DNA from: Pirellulales bacterium
GTDB lineage: Bacteria; Planctomycetota; Planctomycetia; Pirellulales; JAEUIK01
Length of the DNA: 53,077 nucleotides
Reading direction: 5' to 3'
Assembly: GCA_019694435.1 (NCBI GenBank)
Contig: JAIBBZ010000037.1
Location: 1-53,077 of the forward strand
The position numbers and the translations under genes were made by a program. How positions within the stretch are numbered: position 1 is the stretch's first letter; each line of letters begins with the position of its first letter. The notes below the pieces were generated by a model, which was given only the letters and a program-made list of their open reading frames with translations, was not told where the DNA came from and did no database searches. Positions 24,961 through 33,606 of this stretch are shown piece by piece.

Positions 24961-27000
24961 ATGACGATTCGCGCCCCTCGTCGTCGTTGGTTGAACTTCG
25001 GTCTGCCCATGGCCGTCGTGTTGCTTGTGGGTGGCGCCGCGCAAGCGGCAGAGCTGCGTTCGGCCGACGAGCCGGCGCGGTTCCTTTCGGCCCTTGATCT
25101 CGAAGGTCGGGCGCATCGGTTGGCCGGTGATCCGCATCGCGCGGCGACGGTGCTGGTCTTTATGACCACCGAGTGCCCGATCGCCCCCGAGTATGTGCCT
25201 GAGTTGAACCGTCTGGCCGCCGAATTCTGTGACAAGCACGTGGAGTTTTACGGTGTGTTGGCCGACCGTACGGTCAAGCGGACGGCTGCGGTCAAGTTCG
25301 CCGCCGACTTCAAGATCGAGTTTCCCGTCTTGTTCGACGCCTCGGGCGATCTGGCCAGCACGCTCGGCCCGACGCATGTACCCGAGGCCTTCGTGCTCGA
25401 CCCGCACGGCGCACTGGCGTACCACGGCCGGATCGACGATCGGTATGCCGCGCCTGGGCAAAAGCGTCCGCAGCCGACCGTGCACGACCTGAGCGATGCC
25501 GTGGCCGCGGTGCTCGCCGGACGGCCGGTGGAAACGGCCGTGACCGAGCCGGTCGGCTGCCCGCTCGAAAAGCGGACCGTCGCCGGCACCTCGAGCGAAG
25601 TGACCTTCAATCGCGATATCGCGCCGATCCTGTTCGCGCAATGCGCCGAATGCCATCGGCCGGGCGAAGTCGCGCCGTTTTCCTTGTTGACCTACGAAGA
25701 TGCCGCCAAGCGGGCCGATTTTCTGCACCAGGTCACGAGCAGCCGGCGCATGCCGCCGTGGAAGGCTGAAATCAGCGGCGCGCGGTTCGTCGGCGAGCGT
25801 CACCTGACCGAAGCGCAGCTCGCCCTGTTCGAGGCCTGGGCCAAGGCCGGCGCCCCGCAGGGCGATCCCGCGGATCTGCCACCGCAGCCGCAGTTCGCGT
25901 CGGGCTGGCGCTTGGGCGAGCCGGATCTCGTGGTGACCGCGCCCGAGCCCTACACGCTCAAGGCCGGCACGGAAGACGTCTTCCAACACTTCATCATCCC
26001 GCTCGAGGCCGCCGGGGGCAAAACCGTGGTCGGCTTCGAATTCCGGCCCGGCAATCCGGCCATCGTGCATCATGCGATCTTGTTCCTCGACCGCTCGGGC
26101 ACCGCGCGCGCCAAAGACGCGGCCACGCCCGAGCCGGGATACACGACTTCCGGGTCGATCGATATCCCCGTCGCCGGCATGTTGGGCGTGTGGACGCCCG
26201 GCATGACGCCGCGGTTCTATCCCGAGGGGATCGGCATGCCGGTCGAGCCGGGCACCGACCTGGTGCTGCAACTGCACCTGCACCCGACCGGCAAGGACGA
26301 GACCGACCAATCGTCGGTCGCGCTGTACTACGCCGACGAGGGCCAGAAAATCACGGCCGCGCAATCGATTATGGTGGTGGGCACCCTGATGATCGATATC
26401 CCGGCCGGCGCGTCGAGCCACGAGGTTCGCTCGAGCGTGACGCTGCCCACCGACGTGACGCTGATTTCGCTGCTGCCCCATCTGCACCTGGTCGGCAAGG
26501 AGTTCAAGATCACCGCGACGCTGCCCGACCGCAGCGAGCAATCGCTGATGTGGATCAAGGATTGGGACTTCTACTGGCAGGACAATTACGTCTACGAAAA
26601 GCCGCTGACCCTGCCGGCCGGCACGCAGATCGACGTCCTGGCCCGCTACGACAACTCGTCGGCCAATCCCTCGAACCCCAGCACGCCGCCGGCGCGGGTC
26701 CTGTTCGGCAACGAGAGCGACGACGAGATGTGCTTCGGCCTGTTCCAGGTCGTGGCCCAGAGCGAGCGCGACCAGATGAAAGTCCGGATGGCCTTCATGA
26801 AGAGCTTCATGGAGGCCTGGCAGCGCTCGCCGATCGACGAGGCAGGCCGGGCCCAAATCGTCGAGGAGGCGGGCAAGCTGTTCGGCGCCCAGGGTTCGCA
26901 GTTTCTCAAGGCGTTCGGCAATGCCGGCAAGTCGAAGCGCAAACAGCGCCCAGACAAGCAGTCAGACACCGCCGAGGCGTCCGAGGAAAGCTCGAACTAG
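24961..27000 (+). CDS. Redoxin / haem c / PHM-like copper monooxygenase fusion (paralogue 1)
   Basis: 679 residues from ATG 24961 (GGAG 9 bases upstream), with a signal peptide ending VVLLVGGAAQAAE. A thioredoxin-fold redoxin spans about residues 35-200; its active site is TTECPIAPEY (Cys72), so the second cysteine of CxxC is replaced by Ala. A c-type haem site CAECH is at 228-232. The C-terminal half resembles peptidylglycine/dopamine copper monooxygenases: HHAILFLD (first copper), LQLHLHPTG (HxH of the second copper), LLPHLHLVG, and DDEMCFGLF with a likely Met ligand as in the PHM DEMC motif. The haem could feed electrons to copper in place of ascorbate. Substrate unknown. A close paralogue lies at 31565. 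Confidence 0.88.
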   Translation: MTIRAPRRRWLNFGLPMAVVLLVGGAAQAAELRSADEPARFLSALDLEGRAHRLAGDPHRAATVLVFMTTECPIAPEYVPELNRLAAEFCDKHVEFYGVLADRTVKRTAAVKFAADFKIEFPVLFDASGDLASTLGPTHVPEAFVLDPHGALAYHGRIDDRYAAPGQKRPQPTVHDLSDAVAAVLAGRPVETAVTEPVGCPLEKRTVAGTSSEVTFNRDIAPILFAQCAECHRPGEVAPFSLLTYEDAAKRADFLHQVTSSRRMPPWKAEISGARFVGERHLTEAQLALFEAWAKAGAPQGDPADLPPQPQFASGWRLGEPDLVVTAPEPYTLKAGTEDVFQHFIIPLEAAGGKTVVGFEFRPGNPAIVHHAILFLDRSGTARAKDAATPEPGYTTSGSIDIPVAGMLGVWTPGMTPRFYPEGIGMPVEPGTDLVLQLHLHPTGKDETDQSSVALYYADEGQKITAAQSIMVVGTLMIDIPAGASSHEVRSSVTLPTDVTLISLLPHLHLVGKEFKITATLPDRSEQSLMWIKDWDFYWQDNYVYEKPLTLPAGTQIDVLARYDNSSANPSNPSTPPARVLFGNESDDEMCFGLFQVVAQSERDQMKVRMAFMKSFMEAWQRSPIDEAGRAQIVEEAGKLFGAQGSQFLKAFGNAGKSKRKQRPDKQSDTAEASEESSN

Positions 27001-27126
27001 GCCGCCCGCCGGGCGAAGTTTGACGCTCGCGAGGGCCGCCCCTTAGCATAAGGCGGTCGCGGCTCGCGGCGGCCCGGCATGCGCCGGCCGAGCGATGCGA
27101 CACCTGCTCTGCCCCGTGAGCTGCCG

Positions 27127-28560
27127 ATGTTTACCATCCGCGGAAGCTCGCCCGATACTCGTCGCGCCTGGTCGAGGCGCGATGTGTTGCGCGTCGGCCT
27201 GGCCTGGGGCGCGGGGCTTGCGCAGTTCGGCGCCGGGGCGTACAGCGCAGCCGCGCCGCCAGACGCCGGCGACCTCGGCCAGGGTTTTGGCCGCGCCAAG
27301 CATTTGATTCTGGTCTACCTGTTCGGCGGTCCCAGTCATCTGGACATCTGGGACATGAAGCCCGCCGCGCCGACCGGCATCCGGGGCGAGTTCCGGCCGA
27401 TCGCCACGAACGTGCCCGGCATCGAGATCACCGAGCATCTGCCGCGACTGGCGCGCATGGCCGATCGCTACGCGATTCTGCGTTCGCTCTCGCACGGCGA
27501 CAGCGCTCACGGCTCGGCGTCGCACACGATGCTCACGGGCCGTCGCCCGCGCAACCTGGGCGAAGTGCCGCCGCGCGAAGACGACTATCCGCACTACGGC
27601 GCGGTGCTGAGCCGCTTGCAGCCCACTGCGCCGGGCGTGGCGCCGTTCGTGGCCTATCCGTGGAAGATCGCCACGAGCACCAACGTCGTTCCCGGCCAGA
27701 CAGGCGGTTTCTTGGGCGCGTCGCTCGACCCGTGGAGCGTGGCCCCCGGCCAGCAAAGCGGGCGCGTGTTCGAGGTTCCACTGGCGGCGCTGCCCGAGGG
27801 TGTTTCCCCGGCCCGGTTGTCGCGGCGCCGCGACTTGATCGATCAGATGGCCGGCGCCGAAGCGACGTGGGGCGGCGATTTCGCGACGATCCAACAGCGG
27901 GCGTTCGACCTGTTGCTCGAGCCCCGTTTTCTCGACGCGTTTCGCGTCGAGCAGGAGCCGGCCCCGCTACGCGAGCGCTATGGCCAGAACCTGTTCGGGC
28001 AGAGCCTGCTGCTGGCGCGGCGGCTGGTCGAAGCCGGCGTGCGGACGACGGTCGTCTATTGGCCCGATCGCTCCGAGCCCGAGGCCTTCAACAACAACGG
28101 CACGATCGACAAGGTGGCCGTGGCCGCCTGGGACACGCACGGCTACCACGTCGGCAACACGCCGAATTTCCCGCGCCTCAAGGACCATAATCTTCCGCCG
28201 CTCGACCTGGGGCTTTCGGCACTGCTCGAAGACCTCGCCGCGCGCGGCCTGTACGACGAGACGCTCGTTGCGGTGACCGGCGAATTCGGTCGTTCGCCCA
28301 AGATCAATGGCGATGGCGGACGCGACCATTACGGCAACGTGTTTTCGGCCCTGCTGTGCGGCGGCGGCATTCGTGGTGGTCAGGTGTACGGCGCCTCGGA
28401 CGCGATTGGCGCCTACCCGGCCGAACGGCCGGTCTCGGCCGGCGACTTTGCCGCCACGCTGTATCACGCCCTGGGAATCCGGCCGGAGACCGAGGTGTAC
28501 GATCGCTTGGGGCGGCCGCAGCGCGTCGCGGACGGCGCGCCGGTCGTCGACTTGTTCTGA
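27127..28560 (+). CDS. DUF1501 family protein, Tat-exported
   Basis: 477 residues from ATG 27127. A twin-arginine signal appears as SRRDVLRVGLAWGAGLAQFG. The body is sulfatase-like: HLILVYLFGGPSHLDIWDMK, GIRGEFRPIATNVPGIEI, LRSLSHGDSAHGSASHTMLT, WDTHGYHVGNTPNFPRLKD, and VTGEFGRSPKINGDGGRDHY near the end. The clustered Asp, His and Ser residues are those expected of an alkaline-phosphatase-superfamily metal site, although no activity is established for the family. In planctomycetes DUF1501 genes usually sit next to a DUF1549/1553 cytochrome gene; here the neighbour is instead the copper-monooxygenase fusion 126 bp upstream. Confidence 0.93.
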   Translation: MFTIRGSSPDTRRAWSRRDVLRVGLAWGAGLAQFGAGAYSAAAPPDAGDLGQGFGRAKHLILVYLFGGPSHLDIWDMKPAAPTGIRGEFRPIATNVPGIEITEHLPRLARMADRYAILRSLSHGDSAHGSASHTMLTGRRPRNLGEVPPREDDYPHYGAVLSRLQPTAPGVAPFVAYPWKIATSTNVVPGQTGGFLGASLDPWSVAPGQQSGRVFEVPLAALPEGVSPARLSRRRDLIDQMAGAEATWGGDFATIQQRAFDLLLEPRFLDAFRVEQEPAPLRERYGQNLFGQSLLLARRLVEAGVRTTVVYWPDRSEPEAFNNNGTIDKVAVAAWDTHGYHVGNTPNFPRLKDHNLPPLDLGLSALLEDLAARGLYDETLVAVTGEFGRSPKINGDGGRDHYGNVFSALLCGGGIRGGQVYGASDAIGAYPAERPVSAGDFAATLYHALGIRPETEVYDRLGRPQRVADGAPVVDLF

Positions 28561-28590
28561 ACCCAGGCGGCCCCCGGTCGCGCAGCCAAG

Positions 28591-30702
28591 TCACGGCATG
28601 CTGGCCGGTTGCGAGGCGCGCTGCGCACGCTGCAAATATTCCTCGGCTGCGGCGGCATTGCCGAGCTGCGTCTGCGCCGTGACGATGCCGAGGATGGCGT
28701 CGACCCGATCGGGCTCGAGGGCCAGCGCCTGCTCGAAGTAGTCGATCGCCTGTTGCCAATCGCCATCGGCCAGGCACCACGTTCCGCAATATTGGTAGAC
28801 CGGCGCGGTACGCAGTTTGAGCTCACGCCCGCGAACGCGATCGACGCGGGCACGCTGCTCGGCCGGCTTCGGGATGAACAGCAGCTTGCCCGCCCACGGC
28901 AAGTTGGTGCTCGCCGTCGGCTCGCCAAAGCGCCGGATGAATTCGGCCTCGTCGCCCGGCGCCAGGCGGTCGACGTGCAGCACCAGCCCACAGAAATCAT
29001 TCAGCTCGTAGAACTCGGTGAAGAACTCCCATTGCGTGGCGTCGAACGATCGCTGCTGGTGGTTGGGTTGATAAATCACCTTGCGGGCCGGCATCAGGAG
29101 TTGATCCCAACCGGCCTCGAGGTAGGACCTGACCTGGGTCGGCAGCAGTCGCCCGAAATAATGCCCCATGGCCTGCTTGCCATGAAACCGGCGATAGGTC
29201 GAGAAGGTGGCGTCGGTCGCGTAGAAGGAGTTGAGCGTGGCCCAGGTGCCGCTGCCGCCGGTGATGCAGAACGGCCAATCGAGCACTGCCTCGCCCGGCG
29301 ATTGACGGACGACGTCCATGAACTCGTAGAACTCGGGTCCCACGCTCGGTTGTCGCGACCATTCGCTGGACAATCGGTGCCCGACGACGAACTCCACGCC
29401 GCCCAACGCGAGTAGCGCGGCCGCAATTCCCCAATGGCCAATCGTGCGGGGCCAGCTCCAGCGCCAACCCAACGCGCAAACGAGTAGCATCGCCGGGTAG
29501 AGCGACGTGGCACGGCCGCAGATCCGCGTGAACTGCATCCAGGGCAACAGCTTGAGCGCCTGGAAATAAGGCGAAAACGTCAAGCACAACAGCAGCAGCG
29601 CGAGCGTTGGGGCATACACCACCAGCCAACGGCGATCGCGCCACAGTCCCGCACCGGCCAGGATCAAGAACAGCCATCCAACCGAGCCCATTCCCGGCTG
29701 CTCGGGATTGTCGCGAAAGATCAGGTGCGGCTCCCGCGGGTTCCAGTGCGGAAAGTACGGCAGCGCGATCCGTGCCAGGTGCACCGGATCGAGCACGATC
29801 GTGCGCAAGTCGGCCAACACTTGTTGGTCGGCGTGATGTGGGAAATTCGACGATTCGTACGCGAGCTGCGCCGCGAGGGGGACGTAAAAATAGATGCCTT
29901 TGAGCGTCACGATGCCAACCACGAGCATCGCCAGCGACGGCCGCCGCAGCCCGCCCACCAGGCCGGCCAGCGCCGCGCGCGCCGTGGACCGCGCGGCGGC
30001 GCCCCTCACGAATTGCGCGACGAGCCAGCCGACGATCCAGGCTCCATGCACGCCCAACGACAGCAAGCTGGTCGCGGCCGTGTAAGCCAGATCGTGCCCC
30101 AGCGCCAACAGGGTGAGCATGGCCCGCAGTGCCAACAGCGGCGCCGAGAGCCGTCCTTCGACGAGCGCGGCACGGACGAACAGGTGATCGACCACGATGG
30201 CCAGAGTCGCCCAATGGCACGCGGCATAGCAAATGTGGTCGGGATACTTCAGAAACAGGTAGAAATTGGCGAACGACACGAGGAAGCCGAACACCACGGC
30301 CTGCAGCCAACCGACTCGCTGCCGGGCCAGCAGGTACATGCCGGCTGCCCCGATGAACAACCCGGCCAGCCAATGCCACTTGATCCAGGGGCCCGGCCCC
30401 ACCCACTGCCAGAGGAAGCCCACCAGGTAGTCGCGTTCGAACGCCCAGGTCTCGAACACGTGCTTGACGCCATAGGGATAGAACACGTCGTTGGAGAACA
30501 ACTGCATCTGCGGCCAGGGGGCGAACCGCAAGTGTTGGGCGAAATGCACGCTGGCGTATTCGAACTGGTTGGTGTCGCCCCCACCGACCAGCGGCATCAG
30601 CGGGTCGCCCACGAAAATCACCGCGACGACGAATGTCGCCAGCGCATAGAGCAACGCCGCGGCGGCTGCCTCGCTAACACGGCGGGCCCACGAGGGCGAC
30701 AT
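28591..30702 (-). CDS. Polytopic membrane protein with C-terminal TPR repeats
   Basis: 703 residues. About ten to twelve hydrophobic segments occur, for example AAAALLYALATFVVAVIFVG (near 12), WHWLAGLFIGAAGMYLLA, AVVFGFLVSFANFYLFL, AMLVVGIVTLKGIYFYVPLA and LVVYAPTLALLLLCLTF. Early loops hold VGGGDTNQFEY and YPYGVKHVFETW. A soluble region follows from about residue 440, and TPR units (DWQQAIDYFEQALALEPDR, LGNAAAAEEYLQRAQ) close the protein. The layout is that of GT-C-like or YfhO-like membrane proteins that handle lipid-linked sugars; the early GGGD could be the acidic first-loop motif. No family name is certain. It is convergent with the DUF1501 gene (30-bp gap). Confidence 0.8.
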   Translation of the reverse strand: MSPSWARRVSEAAAAALLYALATFVVAVIFVGDPLMPLVGGGDTNQFEYASVHFAQHLRFAPWPQMQLFSNDVFYPYGVKHVFETWAFERDYLVGFLWQWVGPGPWIKWHWLAGLFIGAAGMYLLARQRVGWLQAVVFGFLVSFANFYLFLKYPDHICYAACHWATLAIVVDHLFVRAALVEGRLSAPLLALRAMLTLLALGHDLAYTAATSLLSLGVHGAWIVGWLVAQFVRGAAARSTARAALAGLVGGLRRPSLAMLVVGIVTLKGIYFYVPLAAQLAYESSNFPHHADQQVLADLRTIVLDPVHLARIALPYFPHWNPREPHLIFRDNPEQPGMGSVGWLFLILAGAGLWRDRRWLVVYAPTLALLLLCLTFSPYFQALKLLPWMQFTRICGRATSLYPAMLLVCALGWRWSWPRTIGHWGIAAALLALGGVEFVVGHRLSSEWSRQPSVGPEFYEFMDVVRQSPGEAVLDWPFCITGGSGTWATLNSFYATDATFSTYRRFHGKQAMGHYFGRLLPTQVRSYLEAGWDQLLMPARKVIYQPNHQQRSFDATQWEFFTEFYELNDFCGLVLHVDRLAPGDEAEFIRRFGEPTASTNLPWAGKLLFIPKPAEQRARVDRVRGRELKLRTAPVYQYCGTWCLADGDWQQAIDYFEQALALEPDRVDAILGIVTAQTQLGNAAAAEEYLQRAQRASQPASMP

Positions 30703-30750
30703 GCACGATTCCGATCGGGCGACGAAGACTTGCTCTACGAGGTGTCAATC

Positions 30751-31353
30751 TTAGCAAGCCGGCCGCGCGGGGTTCATCAGGCCGGCCAGGAGCAGGTCGC
30801 AGGCCTGATCGGCCCGGGTCACGAGGTCGGCGAGCCGCCCCTCGGTGCGGCTGGCGAACAGCAGGCCGTACATCATGTAGGCGAATGCATTCACCGCAAA
30901 CACGGGATCGATCTCGCGAAACTGGCCCGCCGCAATGCCCCGCCGCACCACTTCGGCAAAGTAACCATTGTTTTCCGAGCGATAGAGCAAATGTGTGCGG
31001 GCCGGCGCCGTCGGGTTTGCCGCGCGTTCCTGCGCCGAGAGGTCCAGCACCTCGGGATGCTTCTGGCAATACCGGGCCAAGGCCCGAAACGAGGTCCGAA
31101 TGATGGCCACGGGATCGTCGAGACAAGCGATCGTCTCGAACACGTGCTCGACCAGTCCGGCAAAGGCCGCAGCAACCGCCGCTCGAAACAACTCTTCCTT
31201 GTTGGCGAAATAGCGGTACAGCGTGCCCTTGGCCACCCCCGCGGCCGCCCCGATGGCATCCATCTCCGTACCGGCGTAGCCCCGCTCGGCGAACAGCCGG
31301 ACGGCCTCGCGCAGAATGGCGTCTCGCTTGGCGGTGGGTGCGGCGGTACTCAT
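30751..31353 (-). CDS. TetR/AcrR family repressor
   Basis: 200 residues from ATG 31353. This start is chosen over ATG 31386 because GAGG lies 6 bases before it and because it leaves the palindrome at 31371-31386 outside the gene. The N-terminal helix-turn-helix has AILREAVRLFAERGYAGTEM, DAIGAAAGVAKGTLYRYFAN and KEELF at about residues 12-58, as in all TetR proteins. The C-terminal ligand domain is not diagnostic. It is divergent from the copper-monooxygenase paralogue at 31565. The gap between them contains a strong promoter with a 20-bp palindromic operator, so it very likely represses that gene and itself. Inducer unknown. Confidence 0.93.
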   Translation of the reverse strand: MSTAAPTAKRDAILREAVRLFAERGYAGTEMDAIGAAAGVAKGTLYRYFANKEELFRAAVAAAFAGLVEHVFETIACLDDPVAIIRTSFRALARYCQKHPEVLDLSAQERAANPTAPARTHLLYRSENNGYFAEVVRRGIAAGQFREIDPVFAVNAFAYMMYGLLFASRTEGRLADLVTRADQACDLLLAGLMNPARPAC

Positions 31354-31370
31354 CGCATGCCTCGTCGAGA

Positions 31371-31386
31371 ATGACTTGCTAGTCAT
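31371..31386. promoter_or_regulatory. Second palindrome, probable TetR autoregulatory site
   Basis: ATGACTTGCTAGTCAT has perfect 6-bp arms around TGCT, 17 bases upstream of the tetR ATG. The half-sites TGACT and AGTCA recur in the operator at 31501-31520. Confidence 0.5.
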
Positions 31387-31470
31387 ATCCTAGCGTACTC
31401 GTCGTACGGCTGTAGATGTGCGGAAAATCTCAGAATAAATCCAGGAATATACCCCAAATGCTTTTCTCGC

Positions 31471-31499
31471 TTGCTACGAAGCCAGACACTGGCTATTGT
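31471..31499 (+). promoter_or_regulatory. Sigma70-like promoter of the copper-monooxygenase paralogue 2
   Basis: TTGCTA (31471-31476) and TATTGT (31494-31499) are spaced by 17 bases. The expected transcription start at about 31506 falls inside the palindromic operator. Confidence 0.6.
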
Positions 31500-31500
31500 G

Positions 31501-31520
31501 CTGACTGACTGGTCAGTCAG
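31501..31520. promoter_or_regulatory. TetR-type operator palindrome
   Basis: CTGACTGACTGGTCAGTCAG: perfect 9-bp arms with a 2-base centre. It starts 2 bases after the -10 box, so bound repressor would block initiation. The size and symmetry fit a TetR dimer (or pair of dimers), and the tetR gene is divergent next door. Confidence 0.75.
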
Positions 31521-31564
31521 TCTGAATGTCTCCCTGCTTCGATTTTGGAATCGAGAGGTCTGCC

Positions 31565-33490
31565 ATGCTGCGGTGCTTGTTGAAACTCCTGCCTCGGTTG
31601 CTGATTCTGGGCATGGTCCCCGGTCTCGCCCGTGCGGCCGAACGCGTGCCGATCCGCGACCTGGCGTTTCTGGACGTGCAGGGCCAAGTCATCCACCCGG
31701 CCGACAACAACACCGCCCGGGCCGTAGTCTTGGTGTTCCTTTCGCCCGAGTGCCCGATCTGCAATCAGTACACCCCCGAGCTGAACCATCTGCGCGAGGC
31801 CTATCCTCCGGCGGTGGAGATTTACGGCGTGGTTGCCGACCCATCGCTGCGCCGTGCGGCGATCGCCCGGCACGCCGCGGAGTACAAACTGAGCTTTCCG
31901 CTGGTGGTCGATACGACGGGCGAACTGGCGGCCGCCTGCCGGCCGACGCATGTGCCCGAGGCCTTCGTGCTCACCCCGCGCGGCGAAATGGCGTACCGCG
32001 GGCGGATCGACGACCAGTATGCCGCGCCCGGCCGGCGCAATGCGCAAGTGAGTCATCGCGAGCTGGCCGACGCGATCGACGCAGTGCTGGCGGGCCGTGC
32101 GCCCGCCGTGGCGCAGACCGATCCGATCGGGTGCCGTTTCGAGTCGGCGCGCGTCGAGCGTCCGGTCACCTACGCGCGTGAGATCGCGCCGATTTTGCAT
32201 GCCCGTTGTGCGCAGTGCCATCGGCCCGGCGAGGTCGCGCCGTTTTCGTTGTTGACCTACCAAGATGCCGCGAAACGGGCCGAGTTTATCAGCCAACTCA
32301 CGCAGGAGCGGCGAATGCCTCCGTGGTTGGCGCGGCCCGGGCAGGTCGAGTTTCTGCACGCGCGCCGGCTGACCGATCGCGAGCTCGAATTGCTCGAGGC
32401 CTGGGCCAAGGCCGGCGCGCCCGAGGGCGATGCAGAAGACGCCCCGCCTGTGCCGGAGTTCTCGACCGGCTGGCCCTTGGGCGAGCCCGATCTGGTGCTG
32501 ACGATGCCTGAGCCCTTCGAGGTGCCGGCCGAAGCGGCAGATATTTTCCGGTTTTTCGTGATTCCGATCGATCTGCCGGAGGACAAGGTCGTGGCCGCGG
32601 TCGATTTCCGGCCCGGCAACCCGAAGGTCGTGCATCACGCGATTCTGTATCTCGACGCCAGCGGCGTTGCGCGGCAGCTCGATGCGAACGATCCCCAGCC
32701 CGGCTACGAAGGCTTTCTGACCGGCGGCTTTCGTCCTAGCGGTTCGCTCGGCTTCTGGGCGCCGGGCTACTCGCCACGGTTCTTGCCGCCTGGTGTCGGT
32801 CAGCGATTGTCCCAGGGCAGCGATCTGGCGATGCAATTGCACTACCACCCTTCTGGCAAGGCCGAGACCGACCAGTCGCAGGTGGCGATTTATTTTGCCA
32901 AGCAGCCGGTCGAGCGTTACTTGAGCGGGGTGGCGATCGTCGACTTCGACGTGAACATCCCGCCGGGCGAGGCGCGGCACAAGATGGAACACTCGTTCAC
33001 GACGCCCGTGCCGCTCGAGGTGCTCGACGTCACGCCGCACATGCACGTGCTCGGCACCGAAATGCGGCTCACGGCCACGTTGCCCGACGGCCAAACGCAA
33101 CCGCTGGTATGGGTCGATTGGAACTTCAACTGGCAGGAGCAATACACCTATGCCGAGCCGGTACACCTGCCCGCCGGCACTCGGCTGGATCTCGAAGCGT
33201 GGTTCGACAACTCGTCGGGCAACCCGTACAACCCCAATCAACCGCCGCAACGGATCGTCTTCGGCGAAGAGACCAACGACGAGATGAGCATCTGCGCGCT
33301 GCGGGTGCTGGAATCGACCGACCCGGCCGAGAAAAAGTTGCTCCGGCAAGCGCTCAGCCGCAACATGCAGCAGCAATTGAACGATCCGCGCGTGATGCTC
33401 AACGTGATGCAGTTCATCTCTCGCGGCGGCGGCAGCGAAAAGAAAGACCCGGCCTCGCTGCTCAAGGCCCTCCGCGTCGACGAAGAATGA
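31565..33490 (+). CDS. Redoxin / haem c / PHM-like copper monooxygenase fusion (paralogue 2)
   Basis: 641 residues from ATG 31565 (GAGAGG 6 bases upstream), with a signal peptide ending MVPGLARAAE. It has the same architecture as the gene at 24961: a redoxin domain, here with an intact CPIC at 63-66 (SPECPICNQY); a haem c motif CAQCH at 215-219; then the copper part with HHAILYLD, MQLHYHPSG, VTPHMHVLG and NDEMSICAL (probable Met ligand). Both copper sites thus appear complete. It is likely a periplasmic oxygenase receiving electrons through the haem; the redoxin may reduce or load copper. It is preceded by a TetR-controlled promoter and followed by a DJ-1-like gene 116 bp downstream. Substrate unknown. 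Confidence 0.88.
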   Translation: MLRCLLKLLPRLLILGMVPGLARAAERVPIRDLAFLDVQGQVIHPADNNTARAVVLVFLSPECPICNQYTPELNHLREAYPPAVEIYGVVADPSLRRAAIARHAAEYKLSFPLVVDTTGELAAACRPTHVPEAFVLTPRGEMAYRGRIDDQYAAPGRRNAQVSHRELADAIDAVLAGRAPAVAQTDPIGCRFESARVERPVTYAREIAPILHARCAQCHRPGEVAPFSLLTYQDAAKRAEFISQLTQERRMPPWLARPGQVEFLHARRLTDRELELLEAWAKAGAPEGDAEDAPPVPEFSTGWPLGEPDLVLTMPEPFEVPAEAADIFRFFVIPIDLPEDKVVAAVDFRPGNPKVVHHAILYLDASGVARQLDANDPQPGYEGFLTGGFRPSGSLGFWAPGYSPRFLPPGVGQRLSQGSDLAMQLHYHPSGKAETDQSQVAIYFAKQPVERYLSGVAIVDFDVNIPPGEARHKMEHSFTTPVPLEVLDVTPHMHVLGTEMRLTATLPDGQTQPLVWVDWNFNWQEQYTYAEPVHLPAGTRLDLEAWFDNSSGNPYNPNQPPQRIVFGEETNDEMSICALRVLESTDPAEKKLLRQALSRNMQQQLNDPRVMLNVMQFISRGGGSEKKDPASLLKALRVDEE

Positions 33491-33606
33491 GCCGCCTGCA
33501 CGGTTGTCCCGGATTAGCGACCGCGGCACAATATTTTTGCGCCGCGGGAGAATATTCGGGAGATCCCCGCGCTGTTGCGGCCATCTTACGCGGAAAGGAC
33601 CGTACC

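Noticed and set aside
30700..31386. ATG 31386 as the tetR start
   Set aside because: It would place a regulatory palindrome inside the gene and lacks a well-spaced ribosome-binding site, whereas ATG 31353 has GAGG 6 bases upstream.
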